From Casuarina equisetifolia (Eukaryota; Streptophyta; Magnoliopsida; Fagales; Casuarinaceae), in assembly GCA_028551475.1 (NCBI GenBank), contig CM052362.1, positions 5,951,354 to 6,015,353 on the forward strand: a stretch of DNA of 64,000 nt, given 5' to 3'. The first letter of the stretch is position 1. Each line of letters opens with the position of its first letter. This document shows positions 39,301 through 51,800 of this stretch, in pieces. A model generated the notes under the pieces. It was not told the DNA's origin, made no database searches, and saw nothing but the letters and a program-made list of their open reading frames with translations. The translations under genes were made by a program, and so were the position numbers.

Positions 39301-40351
39301 AGATACATGCTATAACTGCATGATGTTTATGTGGACTACTCGATTTCTGTTAATTTAGATGGGGATTGCTGAAGCTATCTTGGACCTCGTGAGTAGTGGA
39401 ACAACACTGAGAGAGAACAATTTGAAAGAAATTAAAGATGGAGTAGTGTTGGAAAGCCAGGTAAGCTAGTTTGGGCTTTGGATGACCTTGCATATTGAAG
39501 TTTCCTAAATGCTATTAACAAAGTCTTAAGGCAGCTTGTTTTACATTGTGTCTTATCTGATCTCATCTTACTTAAAGGTTCAAATATTCTTTAGGCTGTT
39601 CTTGTTGCAAGCAGGAAAGCATTGATTAAGCGGAAAGGTGCACTAGAGACAACGCATGAGATACTTGAAAGATTCGAAGCGCATTTGAGGGCAAGTGGTC
39701 AATTTACGGTAGGTCAAGTTTCTTGTGCTGCTTTAGTTTTGCACTTGTCTCCCGCTTTCAATTGCTTACATCTGCGTTGGCAGGTTACTGCAAACATGAG
39801 GGGAAATAGTGCAGAGGAAGTGGCTGAGAAAATACTGAGTCAGTCTTCATTATCTGGACTGCAGGTGTGATTGCGGATGATATCAGTTCTCTTTCCCCAA
39901 GTAGCTTTCCCTCTTTCGGAATTCATTATCTGTATCAGGGCTGTATACTACCCTTTTTTGAACGTCAATTGCTCTCTAAATACTTGGTTTACATGTATAG
40001 GGACCCACTATCAGTCCTGTATTTTCCAAAAGTAATGGGAAGGTAGCCCCAGATTACTATGCAATCGTGATATGCGTACCCAAAAAGGCACTCTACAAGT
40101 CTGTACGACAGTTGAGAGCGGTTAGTCATTACTATAATTATTTGCAATGTAGATTTTCCCATCTTTTCTTCCTATTTCCTTTCTGAAGTAACTTGTAGGG
40201 TTTCCCTAACCAGATATCTACCTCTTTATCTAATTGCTTTTATGTCCTTTTGCAGATTGGAGGAAGTGGAGTTCTCATTTCTCCTTTGACCTATATCTTT
40301 GAAGAAGATACCCCGAGATGGCGCCAGCTTCTCTTACAACTTGGGCTTTAG
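36380..40351 (+). CDS. HISN1: ATP phosphoribosyltransferase, plastid, tandem copy B
   Basis: Tandem duplicate of the preceding gene with the same 11-exon structure, identical exon lengths and 387 codons: 36380-36598, 36686-36745, 36962-37075, 37885-37950, 38030-38137, 38266-38349, 39359-39460, 39595-39708, 39784-39864, 40001-40120, 40256-40351. Introns are also largely alignable, so the duplication is fairly recent. The PRTase-family signature at residues 213-234 is intact, with Asp-to-Glu at one variable position. Differences cluster at the N-terminus (transit peptide) and in exon 10, where [14 protein letters not shown] of copy A reads [14 protein letters not shown]. Glu-Lys and Gly-Asp changes occur in exon 7 (KEIEGGVV versus KEIKDGVV). 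The exon 10 donor is GTTAGT instead of GTGAGC. No disabling change was seen, so both copies should encode enzyme. Whether they differ in feedback control cannot be read from sequence. Confidence 0.95.
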
Positions 40352-42925
40352 GCCCATGCGGTTGATACCTGTGCAGGTTGTTGCGGTTTTGCATCATTGG
40401 GGCATGTGTTGTACTTTTTTGATTTAGCTTTGTAAGTTTGTAGATCGCTTTTTAGTTTTGAAGAGGCATTGGGTATGAGATATTCGTTTTCATTACTTTA
40501 TCAAATTTCTCTTATGACGAAAGTTATTTACTCCCTAGGTGCAATACATTCACCAAACCACCTCTTAGCACAGATCCAGAGTAACTTAGGTAAGACCAAT
40601 TCAGTAAACGAGTTGTACTGAAAGTTGAACCCAAAATTTGAGTTGGGCTTTTACATGGGACCTTTTTCAATCAATGGAATAAAGACTTTTTATTGCATAA
40701 AAATTATAAAGTTGTTGTTGAGCCCACTACTAATAAACTCACACGTCCGGGTTTGAACTTGGGTCTAAGCAGTCCCTAATAATATTTACTGTTAATTGAA
40801 CCAAATGTTTGTTGGTGGTCCAGTCGATTTTGATAAGATATGATTGAGTACATGCTAAAAATAGACAATTTAACATGAAATTTTTTATTAGGCAATAAAG
40901 AATTAAGTGGACTTACCGATCCCTAAGCTAGAAGGCATCCACATATTAAAAGCACCGAAAGGTCATTTAAATTCTCCTACAAAATTGATAGTTTTAACTG
41001 GACTAAACAAATCTTGAGAGAATCTCGAACTAGTAAGCATACAGTGCAAGTGGACAGATTAGTAGGTGTAAACATGCCAACTTTTTAAAACAAGTAAAAG
41101 ATCAAATAAATGGAGCTCCATGTGTTAAGAAATACAAAGAAGTTTAGAATCAAACGATCTTCTCTTCTCCTTTCAATCGTGTGGCATCATGTTAGCATAT
41201 GCGGTAAGCTCATCACATGACTAATTATTTAAACAAGTTGAGGATCGATTTGAAGATACAGGTAAAAGATTAAAAAAAAAACCCAACTTTTAACTCACTC
41301 ACATAAAAGCATAAAAAGTAAAAACTCACTCAATCAACATATGAAAAATACCCAAAATTTGTAAATTTAGATGGTTAAATTTTGCAAAGAGTTAGCATTT
41401 GCAATTGTTAAAACTCTCATTTTGTTAGATAAGATGGGATCAACTCCATTCACCTTGGGAAAGTGGAAAAAAATTGAAAAATTTCAGAATGTTGACTTTG
41501 AAAGTACATGAGACGGTGATTGTGGAGTCACTGTTTTGGCATGGTTGGAACGTGATGACCAAGACAATAAAGCTAAGGTTCCTCCTGATCTGACATTGTA
41601 AGAAGAGCCTTAAACTCTTATTTAGTGTTAAAGAAGCAAAAGAGTTAGAGTGCTAAAGACAAGTTTTGCTAACACAATGGGAGACCAAAAGGGCGACACT
41701 GCCATTGGACCAAGTTTTGTTCCTGTAATCAACCCCTTGGATTGGTACTGGGGAACTCCTGAAAACTCCAAAAAAGTCGTCAAAATGCGAATAGGAATCG
41801 GAATCGTCCACTTGTCAAAACCCCATTAAAAGGTGATTGGAAACTCCAGTCTGGATGAGGATAAACCATGTGAAGGTCAATAGTCCAACAAAAAGATTCT
41901 TGATATCCATATGCATAAATTAAGCTTCTCCTTTGCTTTGTTGAGTGGGAAAGATTGCGGAGAAATGGAACCTGTTGCTTTCTTGATTAACAATTCACAA
42001 GCTTTCCTGGCTTGATTGAAAGAGCCATTGAAGGCCTCAAAAGAGTTGCCTTGTCTATAGGGTCTCAAGCCATCTTAATATAGACCTCTCTCTTCTCTTT
42101 CCTAGCTTCTAATTTATTTCTACAATTAAATAAGAGACTTGTGGTTAGGAAATAATAAAAGGTTCAAAAAAATAGAACTTTCAATTCAATTCATTATGTA
42201 TTATCATATTGTTAAGAACAATGTAAATTATACTTGAAATTTTTCTTAATAACAAAATCATGCATTTATCTTATAAGTTAACTTTAAGAAGAAAATGAGT
42301 TTTCTTGACATTGCATTAGATCTAAGGTTTAAGAGTGCACTCCAATCCACAAAGTCCGTAAGACCACTAGGCTTGCAACCTGTATTAGTTGCTAAGGAAC
42401 GTGTTAAGAATAGTGTGAATTGTTCCCTTCTTACAAACTAATTTTAAAAGAGAGCATCAACTTCCCTGACACATACCAATTAAAGGTTCCTACAAAAACA
42501 TCTATTCTTTGTCAATTAGCTCTGCAATAAGGGCGGACCTGGCTTCAAGTGCTTGGCTCTTCCATCGAGTTGGCATGAACGTGGAGCTTTGTGTGATCAA
42601 TAGTTAAAAATAGGTTAGTTTATTCAAAAGTGAAAAGGGAACCTGTTAGTCAAAATGTTCGGCTAAATCTATCTTACTGGCATGACAGTTAAATAAGATG
42701 GTGCATCACCATGTCACTTGAACTTTGGATTTCTTTCTTAAAATATGAACAGAAAGAAGGCATTACCCACATTATTAATCGCAAGAGACAAATCTAAGTA
42801 ACATGAGATGTCTACTAAAACACTCAACATAAAACAAGCCTCGCCCAAAATAAAGGCAGACATGTGCATGTGGATTCTAAGACTGCAAATAAAGGGAGCT
42901 ACTTAAAGGGATTAGTGGCTGTTTG
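40352..42925. other. Spacer downstream of HISN1 copy B
   Basis: Begins with the HISN1-B 3' UTR. The rest is AT-rich with no long frame. Short patches near 41420-41610 and 41640-41900 have more balanced composition and may be decayed repeat or gene fragments, but none was identified. Confidence 0.45.
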
Positions 42926-43810
42926 ATGAGAATGTCCATACCATGCTCAAACATGTTCAACACTGAGCAGCAAAGCCTCTGCGCTCCCTCTGTGGACCCA
43001 AGAATCTCCTTCTCCAATGACTTTGCCGACATTCAACAGTCGACCAAACATGAAAACATCTACAGAGAAGCTCCGGTCTCCTCAGAGTTTGAATTCTCTG
43101 TCGAAAACTACAACATGATACCTGCAGATGAGGTGTTCTTTCAGGGCCGGCTGTTGCCTGTAAAGATTCAGAAAAAGACGACTCTAAGAGATGAACTCTC
43201 AGTTGATGATGATTATGAGGACGTGTTTCCAAGGATACCCAAGAATGGAAGCCGGTGGAGAGATCGGTTTGGACTGAAATGGGGTCAGTCGGCATCTAAA
43301 AAATATGACAAGAGTGATGAAGTTCTGGAAACTGTGGTCGAAGAGAAAGGGTGTGTGCTGGTTCATGATGATTCCTTTGTTAGCAAGAAAACTCAGGTAC
43401 GTTCACAATGCACAAAGGAACAGAATTTGCAGATCTAGGTTGACTTTTGTTAAGAACGGTATGGATTCATGTAGATTGTCTCATGTTTTATGAAATTTTC
43501 CGTATAGATTCTCTCTATATGTAGAAATGATCTTATAAAAAAGTACATGCTTTCTAATATAACATCAAAATTTAGGTTTAGAAATGACATCTTATACATA
43601 AAATCCGAATTCTACTGCCCACATTGGTTATGAAAAAACATGATAAGAATGATTTAGATTTTCTTATGTTATCTAAATCCTATTTGAAACCTTTATCAGA
43701 TTGAGAAATGAAACTTTTTGACACAAAAGATACTATAAATCATGGTCAATTTAAGCTATAATTGGTTTTTGTTACAGGAACTGCTCTTTGAGGCTTTGAA
43801 GGAGCGTTAA
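42926..43810 (+). CDS. Small plant protein of unknown function with an ADEVFFQGRLLP motif
   Basis: Two exons, 42926-43396 and 43778-43810 (donor GTACGT, acceptor TTACAG), giving 167 codons plus stop. An in-frame stop lies at 42890, so 42926 or the second Met at 42932 is the start. The visible motif is SSEFEFSVENYN...PADEVFFQGRLLPVK, followed by a basic region (GSRWRDRFGLKWG) and a short C-terminal exon encoding ELLFEALKER. An aromatic FEF block followed by a 'ADE-(L/V)-F-x-x-G-x-(L/I)-x-P' motif recurs in plant DUF1645-like and membrane-associated kinase regulator-like proteins. That comparison is from memory and is weak. No signal peptide or membrane segment is evident. Codon use and clean splice sites support a real gene. 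Confidence 0.7.
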
Positions 43811-45838
43811 GAAGAAACAGTGACAATTTCCAGGGGAAAGGGGAGGTTAATTTTGCAGGTGTTGTATAAATAGTGGGTTCCCTACTGTGTTCAGATTTGA
43901 TTTAACTGGTTTCTTTTCTAACTTGGTTTTTGTATCCCTTTGACTCAAATAAGCCCCTCCCTCCCCTTTTATTCCCATTGGAAAAAGACGGTTGTGGGCT
44001 GTTTTTGTTCTGTATAAATACTTCTGCTGTTGATCTCATGTATTAAGCAGTATTGGTTAGTATAATCTATCTATTTACTTCTGTTTTTGCATGAAACCTT
44101 GGCTCCATTAGGCAATAAGAAGCCTGCAACTTTTCTCTTCTTATTTCAAACAAAATTACCAAAGCTTTATTGATCGCCTTTACGATGTTGAATAGCACGT
44201 GACAGTGAGATTTTGACGAGCTAGTTATAAGACAAGAAGAGATCTGAAATCATTGTTAAAACCTAACCAAATGTAAACCTTCAAGCAAGACTTCGGCATT
44301 GCACTCTGTTAACATTTATGTAGGCTTATCAAGAGTCCCACCTGTTGCAGAAGTTGATTTCCTACTGTAAAATGCACAACTGTACTTATGAACATCTTTA
44401 GTCCCTGTTGGGTGGGGTAAGGATTTCCTTGGATTCAAATGACAGAAACAGTGATCATGCAGAAACATTATGGTAAAAACCCAGACAAATAAAGCCAACA
44501 ACAGTAAGGTACCAACAAGATTAGACTTCTTCCAGAAGCTCCCTTCTGCAGGTTGAATTCCGAGCTAAGCCACCCCTTTCCAGTTAATATGTGAAGCATA
44601 TACTACACAGTGTGATTAGTATGTAACAGAATAAAAGGAACCTTTGATTTTATATCCAGGAAAACTTATAAATAAATAGAACCATGAGAGGAGGAAGGGA
44701 ATGGCTTGATCATTATTGCACTATCAATGGCATTTCCACAAGGTTGCAATACATGTAAATGATTGAACATCTCTGTTAGCAAAGCTTTGCTGAACTATGT
44801 ACAATAGAAGCAACTTACTGCATAATTAAGGCTTTAAAAGAATAAAATCGTGCACTGACTATGCCTATTCGATCACTGTAATTACAAGGCATCTTCGTGT
44901 GAGAAAACAGTTACAAGAATCATATTTACAGTTTCTACAAAATTACCGCCACCTTTTCCTGACGGGAAAGAATCTAATTGGTTGTTTCCTTAAATGTACA
45001 ACAGCATCCAAGAAACCAAGCACGACAGCTTTGAGAACCCGGTAGAGGATAGTGTAATGCTAGTGGTCAAGTAGTTCAGCTGAGAAACAGGAAGGACATT
45101 ACTGTAAAAACAAATCTGCTGAAGCCTCGTAACACTTTTAACAGCCAACATCACAGATGCTCCTGCAGCCATAAAGCATATGGTAAATTCAGCAGTTCAT
45201 GTATTCTAAAAAATCTCACCTAAATTTATTAATATTAAAATATTGATCATAGCATGAAAAGACAAGATACAGATAGTAGCAGCTACTCTGGTTGTCTACC
45301 ATCATTTTTCACAAATCAAAATGTCACCAGTTTACCACAACTACCAAAAATCAAACACTACCCATGTTGACTTATCACTTTCCTACCCAATATGACCATA
45401 ATTTTATAACCTTTTAATTAAACCCTATATAGAGAAAGTCCTGAAACGTATTCTTTCAAGAGAAAATTTTACCTCCCCTTGGGAAGTGAAGCCGTATGCT
45501 TTGAGAAGCTGGTGTTTAATTTTGAGATTTGTTCCGTATCTTCTTTTTTTTCCCTGAATGAAACTAGCTTTCCAGTTCTTCTCCAAACCCTTAAAGAAAA
45601 AGGAAAGAATTCCGACGGAATTTTAACTTACGTGAGACAAGGGCACTTCCAAAGCAACAAAGAGAGCCCTTTGGCGACTCACTTTTATGGATGGGAAAGC
45701 AGTTGTTTTTACTAAATCAGTCAGGATATACCTTCTGCAATAGTTTAAAGAAGAAATACGTATCATAAGCAAGAACAGGTCATTAAAACCAAGTGAACAA
45801 ATGTAGGAACTCTATATGGGAAATAATAAACTGCACCA
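43811..45838. other. Convergent spacer between the unknown gene and ATG2
   Basis: Includes the 3' UTR of the 42926 gene (a CCCCTCCCTCCCC patch near 43955) and, at its far end, the ATG2 3' UTR on the minus strand. A minus-strand open stretch near 44950-45170 has possible acceptor sites but could not be tied to any family. Confidence 0.45.
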
Positions 45839-48800
45839 CTAATCTTGTTCCCGCGACTGATTGGGACCCAAATATTTCTCCATAGACTCTTTCTTATGCT
45901 CGGGATCCAGGCTGCAAGGATGAACATGGCAGTTAATTTTTGCTTACTTTTGACTGCATTTACACTGAGAACAAATGAAGGAACAGATAAATTAACTTCT
46001 AAACAATAACCAACCTATTTCTGAATCCCAGGAGAGTGCAATGTACAGCACTTGCACAAGCAGAAGCAGGAGCAATGATGGCGGCAGGAACTGCCTGAAT
46101 AGCAGATGCCAAAGCAGATCCAGCACCAGCTCCGCGCTGGTACTTTTTCAAGGGAGCCCGAACCAAGGCAGAAGCAGATTTTCCCAAGCCATCACTAAGG
46201 CTCTCATAAGCCTGTTGACATAAGAAAATTAGAACATTCTCTTGAAAAAGCACTCTTTCCTAGCAGATAACCACTCACCATGATGCATTGGTAACCTGAT
46301 TTTGACATCCAAAAATGCTTATAACAAATAAAGAAATCACAGATAATGAAAGCATGAATACCCTTTAGTGAAGACCTGCCTAGATATTCTGATGCATTAA
46401 AAACTACTTCTGTGGGAAAGGGAGAGGATTGAATGAGCATGAAGTACCTTGATACTATACCCAAATCTATAGCTCTCAAAATCAAGACACTTCTCAAACT
46501 TGATCCAGAAAGGATGGTTACACTTGCAAATTTCAAACGGAATAACCTATATATTCAACTTAAGGCTAGTAAAAGAACTAAGTTCAGCTAAGTTGACCAA
46601 GAAAGAATGGAAGACACATCAAACGGAGAACAAGTACAGACAACATGTAATAAGCAACAAGGTCACGTTTCTGAAACATAACAAAAATGGAAAAGCACAA
46701 CAAACAACAATTCAACTTGAAGTGATGCATCATTGTATGAAACTCCTATTAACATCGTGCTATGTATACAAGCAGTGTAAAAAATCTGAGACTGACGGCT
46801 AATCTAACACCTCTAGCCAGCTCTTGACAAATACTAATCTTTGTATATATTGCATTGACAACAATGCATGCATAGGGGACATGTATTCGGCCACACTTAA
46901 TTCCTTTAAGCAGACTAACCGTTCATATTGCAATAACTTGATCCCCTCCTAGGGCCAACAGAATTAACTAGAAGCCTCTTCCTTGCAACTGATCAATCAT
47001 AAGTAATGTCAAAATGTGTAGACTTACGATCAAGGTTTTTTAGAACAAGTTCATAGAAGACTCAAAAGTTTTCAAAATGTTTAACTGCACAAGCACGTAC
47101 AATTACAATACCTTTAAATAACACAGGCTCATAATACAATTCTAATATTACAAGCAACCCACTGACTAACTAACAATCAAGACAAGCTGGAACATTTACC
47201 CGTTGGAGGCCCTGCTGAGCATCTTGAGGCTGATCAGTTCTTATATTTGTCATTCTATTACTTTGTCCAGCCCATTGAGCAGAGGGCGGAATGCTGGTAA
47301 GAATATATTCTGCTTGAACTAAAATATCATGAGCCCCAGCCGCCAAATGTACGCCAAGCCCAACAGCTTCAAGTGAAATGCTCCTAAGAAATGCGGCCGT
47401 ACCTGAGAGAAAAGAAAAGAAAAATAGATCACTACTTACAGAGAACCACTTACTATTACCTCCAAATATCAAGGGTGATGACAATTGATTAAGGTTTAGT
47501 TGAATTTGAGTTGAGTTACACTGCAATCATTAATAATTCTAGGGCGTAGAACATGATTAATCAAGAATTCATATGAGCTAACAAAATAAAGATAATTGCA
47601 AAAACAAAGAAAAAGACAAATACTTGATCTATAACCTAAACAACCACACATCAACATAAAAAATGCTCTCACAAACAATCAAGAAAGAAACCTATCATCA
47701 TCTTGTTGTACTACCTTATCTCTCAAATCAAACACCATATCGTGTAACTAAAGTGGTCGCTAACATTGCCTACAAAGTCAAAGCATCATTAGCCAAATGA
47801 TGGCTACTTCTTTGCAAATAGTCAAATTGAACTAGAGTGAACCAAGGTGAAAACTTATAAGCTTCTGGAAATTCTGCCCTAACCAAACAATGAAAGCAAA
47901 GGTAACTCTAATAACAGAAGTTTCTGCAGCTCCAGTAATGTCGATTCACTGCAGATGACATGAAAATGGTTTGCAGCATTTAGTTTAGTGTGGAAGTGAA
48001 AATTGTTTAGCCAACACAAAGCATAATCTGATGAACAGTAACTAAGCATGTTCTCCAGAGTCCAAAAAAATAAATACATCCTTAGACAGCCAGGTGGATC
48101 TCTCCCTCCCTCCCTCCCAGCCACGCCCAGGGCCTTTAGGTTGGAAGAAAACTAAATGTTTATTGCTTCTCGCTCACCAACTCAACAGCCAAAATATATC
48201 TTTGGCAACAGATCTTAGAAAAGGGTTTTGTTGACTTAAGTACAATAAATTTGATCCATTCCCACCGGCATTGGAATCAGTGAATTGCTTATCTTCAACG
48301 CTTTGGAGCATTTTGCCACTTGCTACACCACTCAAAGCATCCCCAACATAAACGTGCATGTTGTAAAATGTTAGCATGTAAGAGCACTCAGTAGAATTGG
48401 CAAACCGCATTTGCTGTACTGCCCTATCCCTACAAAACCCCTCAAAGAACCCGAAAGAATAATAATCTACCACAATTCAGGCAAAGCAATGATGTAGATA
48501 GTGCTGAATAACAGCAAGAAAATACTCATCACTAACAAGTCTTGAAAAAGAGCTTCATTGACTTCACTACAAAATTTGGATCCAAATCAGTAACATACCA
48601 AATAGAAATTCCCTCTTCCATAAAGCACAAACTGCTCATTTTTCTTCCCACAAGTATTGGAGCCATCAACATCAGTTTTTATCATAATAACTAGGCCTTC
48701 AGCTTTCAAAACAAGTTCACAACCACCAATATAATCTTCCAGTTAACAATTTAAGAAACATCCATTTTACTTCCGTTGCCAAGAATAAATAAGTTTCACA

Positions 48801-51800
48801 TGTTTCAACTGAAAATCAAAACACCATACTCCAAGTAGGCATTAGGTGGTTGGGCTTCCATGATGAGGAATGCCAAATTTACCGATAGGCATTGAGTTAA
48901 TTAGTTCAATTTCTTACCTCTTTGCATTCCCTTGAGTACTCTCCTATCCTTCCTGTAGCTCTCAACTGGCAAAGAAACCAACTTAGCAGCACCAGAACTG
49001 ACAGCAACAAGGGATCGGACAGGAGGAAGGCCTTGCAATATTTTGTGAACCTACAATGTAGACACGCAATAATTTATTTTTGATACACAATAGTAACAGC
49101 CAATAGAATTCTTATGTTTCCAATAATTAACATGAATGCTTCAAAAGAAAAAACCTGGTTTTGTGAAATATCTTCCAACCACTCCCCAATAATTGTTTCA
49201 CAAACACTGCCCCAGCCATAGATGCCAGCAGCATGGACATGCTTCAGCTGTAGCTCAACCGCCTGCTTCAATTTAGTTAAGTATGATCAGACATCCATTC
49301 ACATATCTCTTATTCAGCCACTCACTTTTATTTCTTTTTTTTTTTAAAAAAAAAAAAGAGTGCTAAATATATTCACACATACTAGGGGACTTTAAACCCT
49401 GATGGCTACTTTCAAAATTATTATCAGACAGAAATTTACCTTCCAGTGGACAAGATTCACAAGTTCTACATACTTCCCACTTCCTAGTGCTGCGAGATCA
49501 ACATAGCGAGGATTGTAGTCAACCCGAACAAGAATAGGCCGTATATCAATTTTCTGAAACAAATTTAACAAATTAAGGACATGGATTTTGACTTCCATGG
49601 GAAGGAAGGGGAGGGGAAAAAAAAGTACGCTCAATAAAGAACTGTAACATGCATCCAGCCAAAAAGAAAGTTTGATTATCAAAACTACTGGAAAGAAACA
49701 TAATCTCAACAACCAGAACTGAGCAAAGAGAACCAATAGTGGAGCTTGCTGTCCTACCTGTTACAAATATGTTGACTTAATTTTTATTCCATACAGCTTT
49801 TGTTACACTTTACATCAACTTTTACCTAACTAGTAACAAAGATATCTTCTAGATAAAGATTATGAAAATGATTCATAATAGAGAAAAATCAAAACCACAC
49901 TGGACAACAGGAACCACACAAAAAAAAAAAAAAAAGAGAGAGAGAAAAATATCTAGCACAGATGAAGTGAAGTGTGAATTACAATCAGCGTAACTAACCT
50001 GAAAGTAGGGAAGCAATGCATCATTTGTGACTTTATGGTCCCGCAACAATTGCGAAGCATCTGAATCTTGCGAATTAGCAGGAGACTGGTCAACTGATGA
50101 GCCCTTCGTCCCAAAAAAGTTGATAAGAAAATCAAGTTGGGACTGATGAAGATGCACCAGAATGGGAAGCAAAGAAATGTGTAGCCTGAGAGGAAAAATC
50201 ACAAGAAGAAGCAACCATAATTATAGGCCTTATGATAACCAATGCAAATCACACAATTTGAATGTAAATTGAAAGTCAAACATAAGAGAAAGGGAAAGGT
50301 ACGAGCATTGTTGATGACAGAACTTCAATACCTCACAGCAAACTAACAGGAAGTAGAAAATAGTTTATACAATACATACGAGAGGAGAAGCAAAGATATT
50401 GTTGATATCATCCTACTGCATCCACAGTTATCAAGGATAAATTTCCAAAGTTTCTATGCAAAACCTAATATGAAAGTTGTGGTGGTTCTTGCAGATGGTT
50501 CACCAATTTATCAAACCACTAATGTAAACCTAATAGACAACATTAACTGAAAGATGGAACCCTTGAGACAATAATGCATCTAGTAGCCTTGATGAAAAGG
50601 GTTCCTAGTGGACCTACCGATTCTCCTCGAGGGGGATTAGAGGATCTGGTCTGACAGTTTCTAAGTCCAGCTTCAATGCTTTTGAGGAGGATTCCCTAGG
50701 ATGATCTTTTGACTGATAGTATCCTAGCACCTTCCAAATAAAAAGGAAAATAAATTTTCAGACTGCTCAAAAAAGGAAACAGTAAAGATAGTCGTGTAAA
50801 CAGGACCCCAGGGGGGGGGGGGGAAGAGCCAATAATTTGAACATTACCAGTTTCCATGGAGCATTCCAGCTACGGTCATAAAAATGAAAATCTTGAACTG
50901 AAAAAGAAAGCTGAGATACACATACTGCACCAGCTGGAAGAACATTGTATTGAAATTCCATTCCTGATAATGAGAGCTCTAAAGTAACAGCTTTATCCCT
51001 TCCATGATAATTACTAGTATCCCCACCAATGTCTCTAGAATCACGCCAGTCAGAACCAGCATACAATCTCCATTTGACATCAATGTTCTTTAAATGGACA
51101 CGCCCTGTAACCTTTGCCATATCATCATGTCTGGAACCCTCAAGGAAAGAAACCTTGTCTCCCACAGCTTCTTTAACACCAATTTGCTCACTTGCTTCTG
51201 AAATGTGGTTTTCTACAATTCTTAAATTGGTGTCCTCGTACCATCCACTATTTCCACTTTCAATATCTCCACCACCCACATTCGTGGAAGTGCATTTAGG
51301 CATCTCATGCAAAGATTCTCTACCAATGGACAACTCTGACACAGATAAAAAATTTCCTCCAATGAACTCAGGAAAGTAACCTTCTTTTAAACTTGAGGGT
51401 TGACTACTTTCCAATCCCCCCACAGGCAGTGACCCGTTTATGGATAAATCACAAGACAAAAAGTCAGGAGTTCCAATGTTCAAGCTATGTGCATCTCCAA
51501 GAAAGCTTTCATCAGGTGCAACACAAACATGTGACTCAGAAGAATCAAATTGGCCAGCTTGATTGTCGTCAATGAGAAAAGCATCCTCAGATATCTCATT
51601 CATCAAGCCAATCATTCCAGGTTCATCCTTTATATCTATACTTGTAGCATGCACTAGAGAATCACCATTGAAGGTTCTAGTTCCAACATTGATATCATTC
51701 CTTTCTTGTGCTTTCTGAACATTGTTCCACCTAGCTTGCAGGTGAGCAACTGACTCCTCCACATCAGGAGCAAACAGCTGCTGGAGTTGAGCAGCCAAAA

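Noticed and set aside
41420..41610. Possible protease-like fragment (DGDCGVTVLAW)
   Set aside because: The stretch has an in-frame stop just upstream and no other conserved block; too weak to call a gene relic.
44950..45180. Possible minus-strand terminal exon between the unknown gene and ATG2
   Set aside because: Several acceptor-like sites exist but no upstream exon or family match could be found.
50811..50822. Run of G just inside ATG2 intron 5
   Set aside because: A simple homopolymer in intron sequence; no functional signal, though its length may be unreliable.
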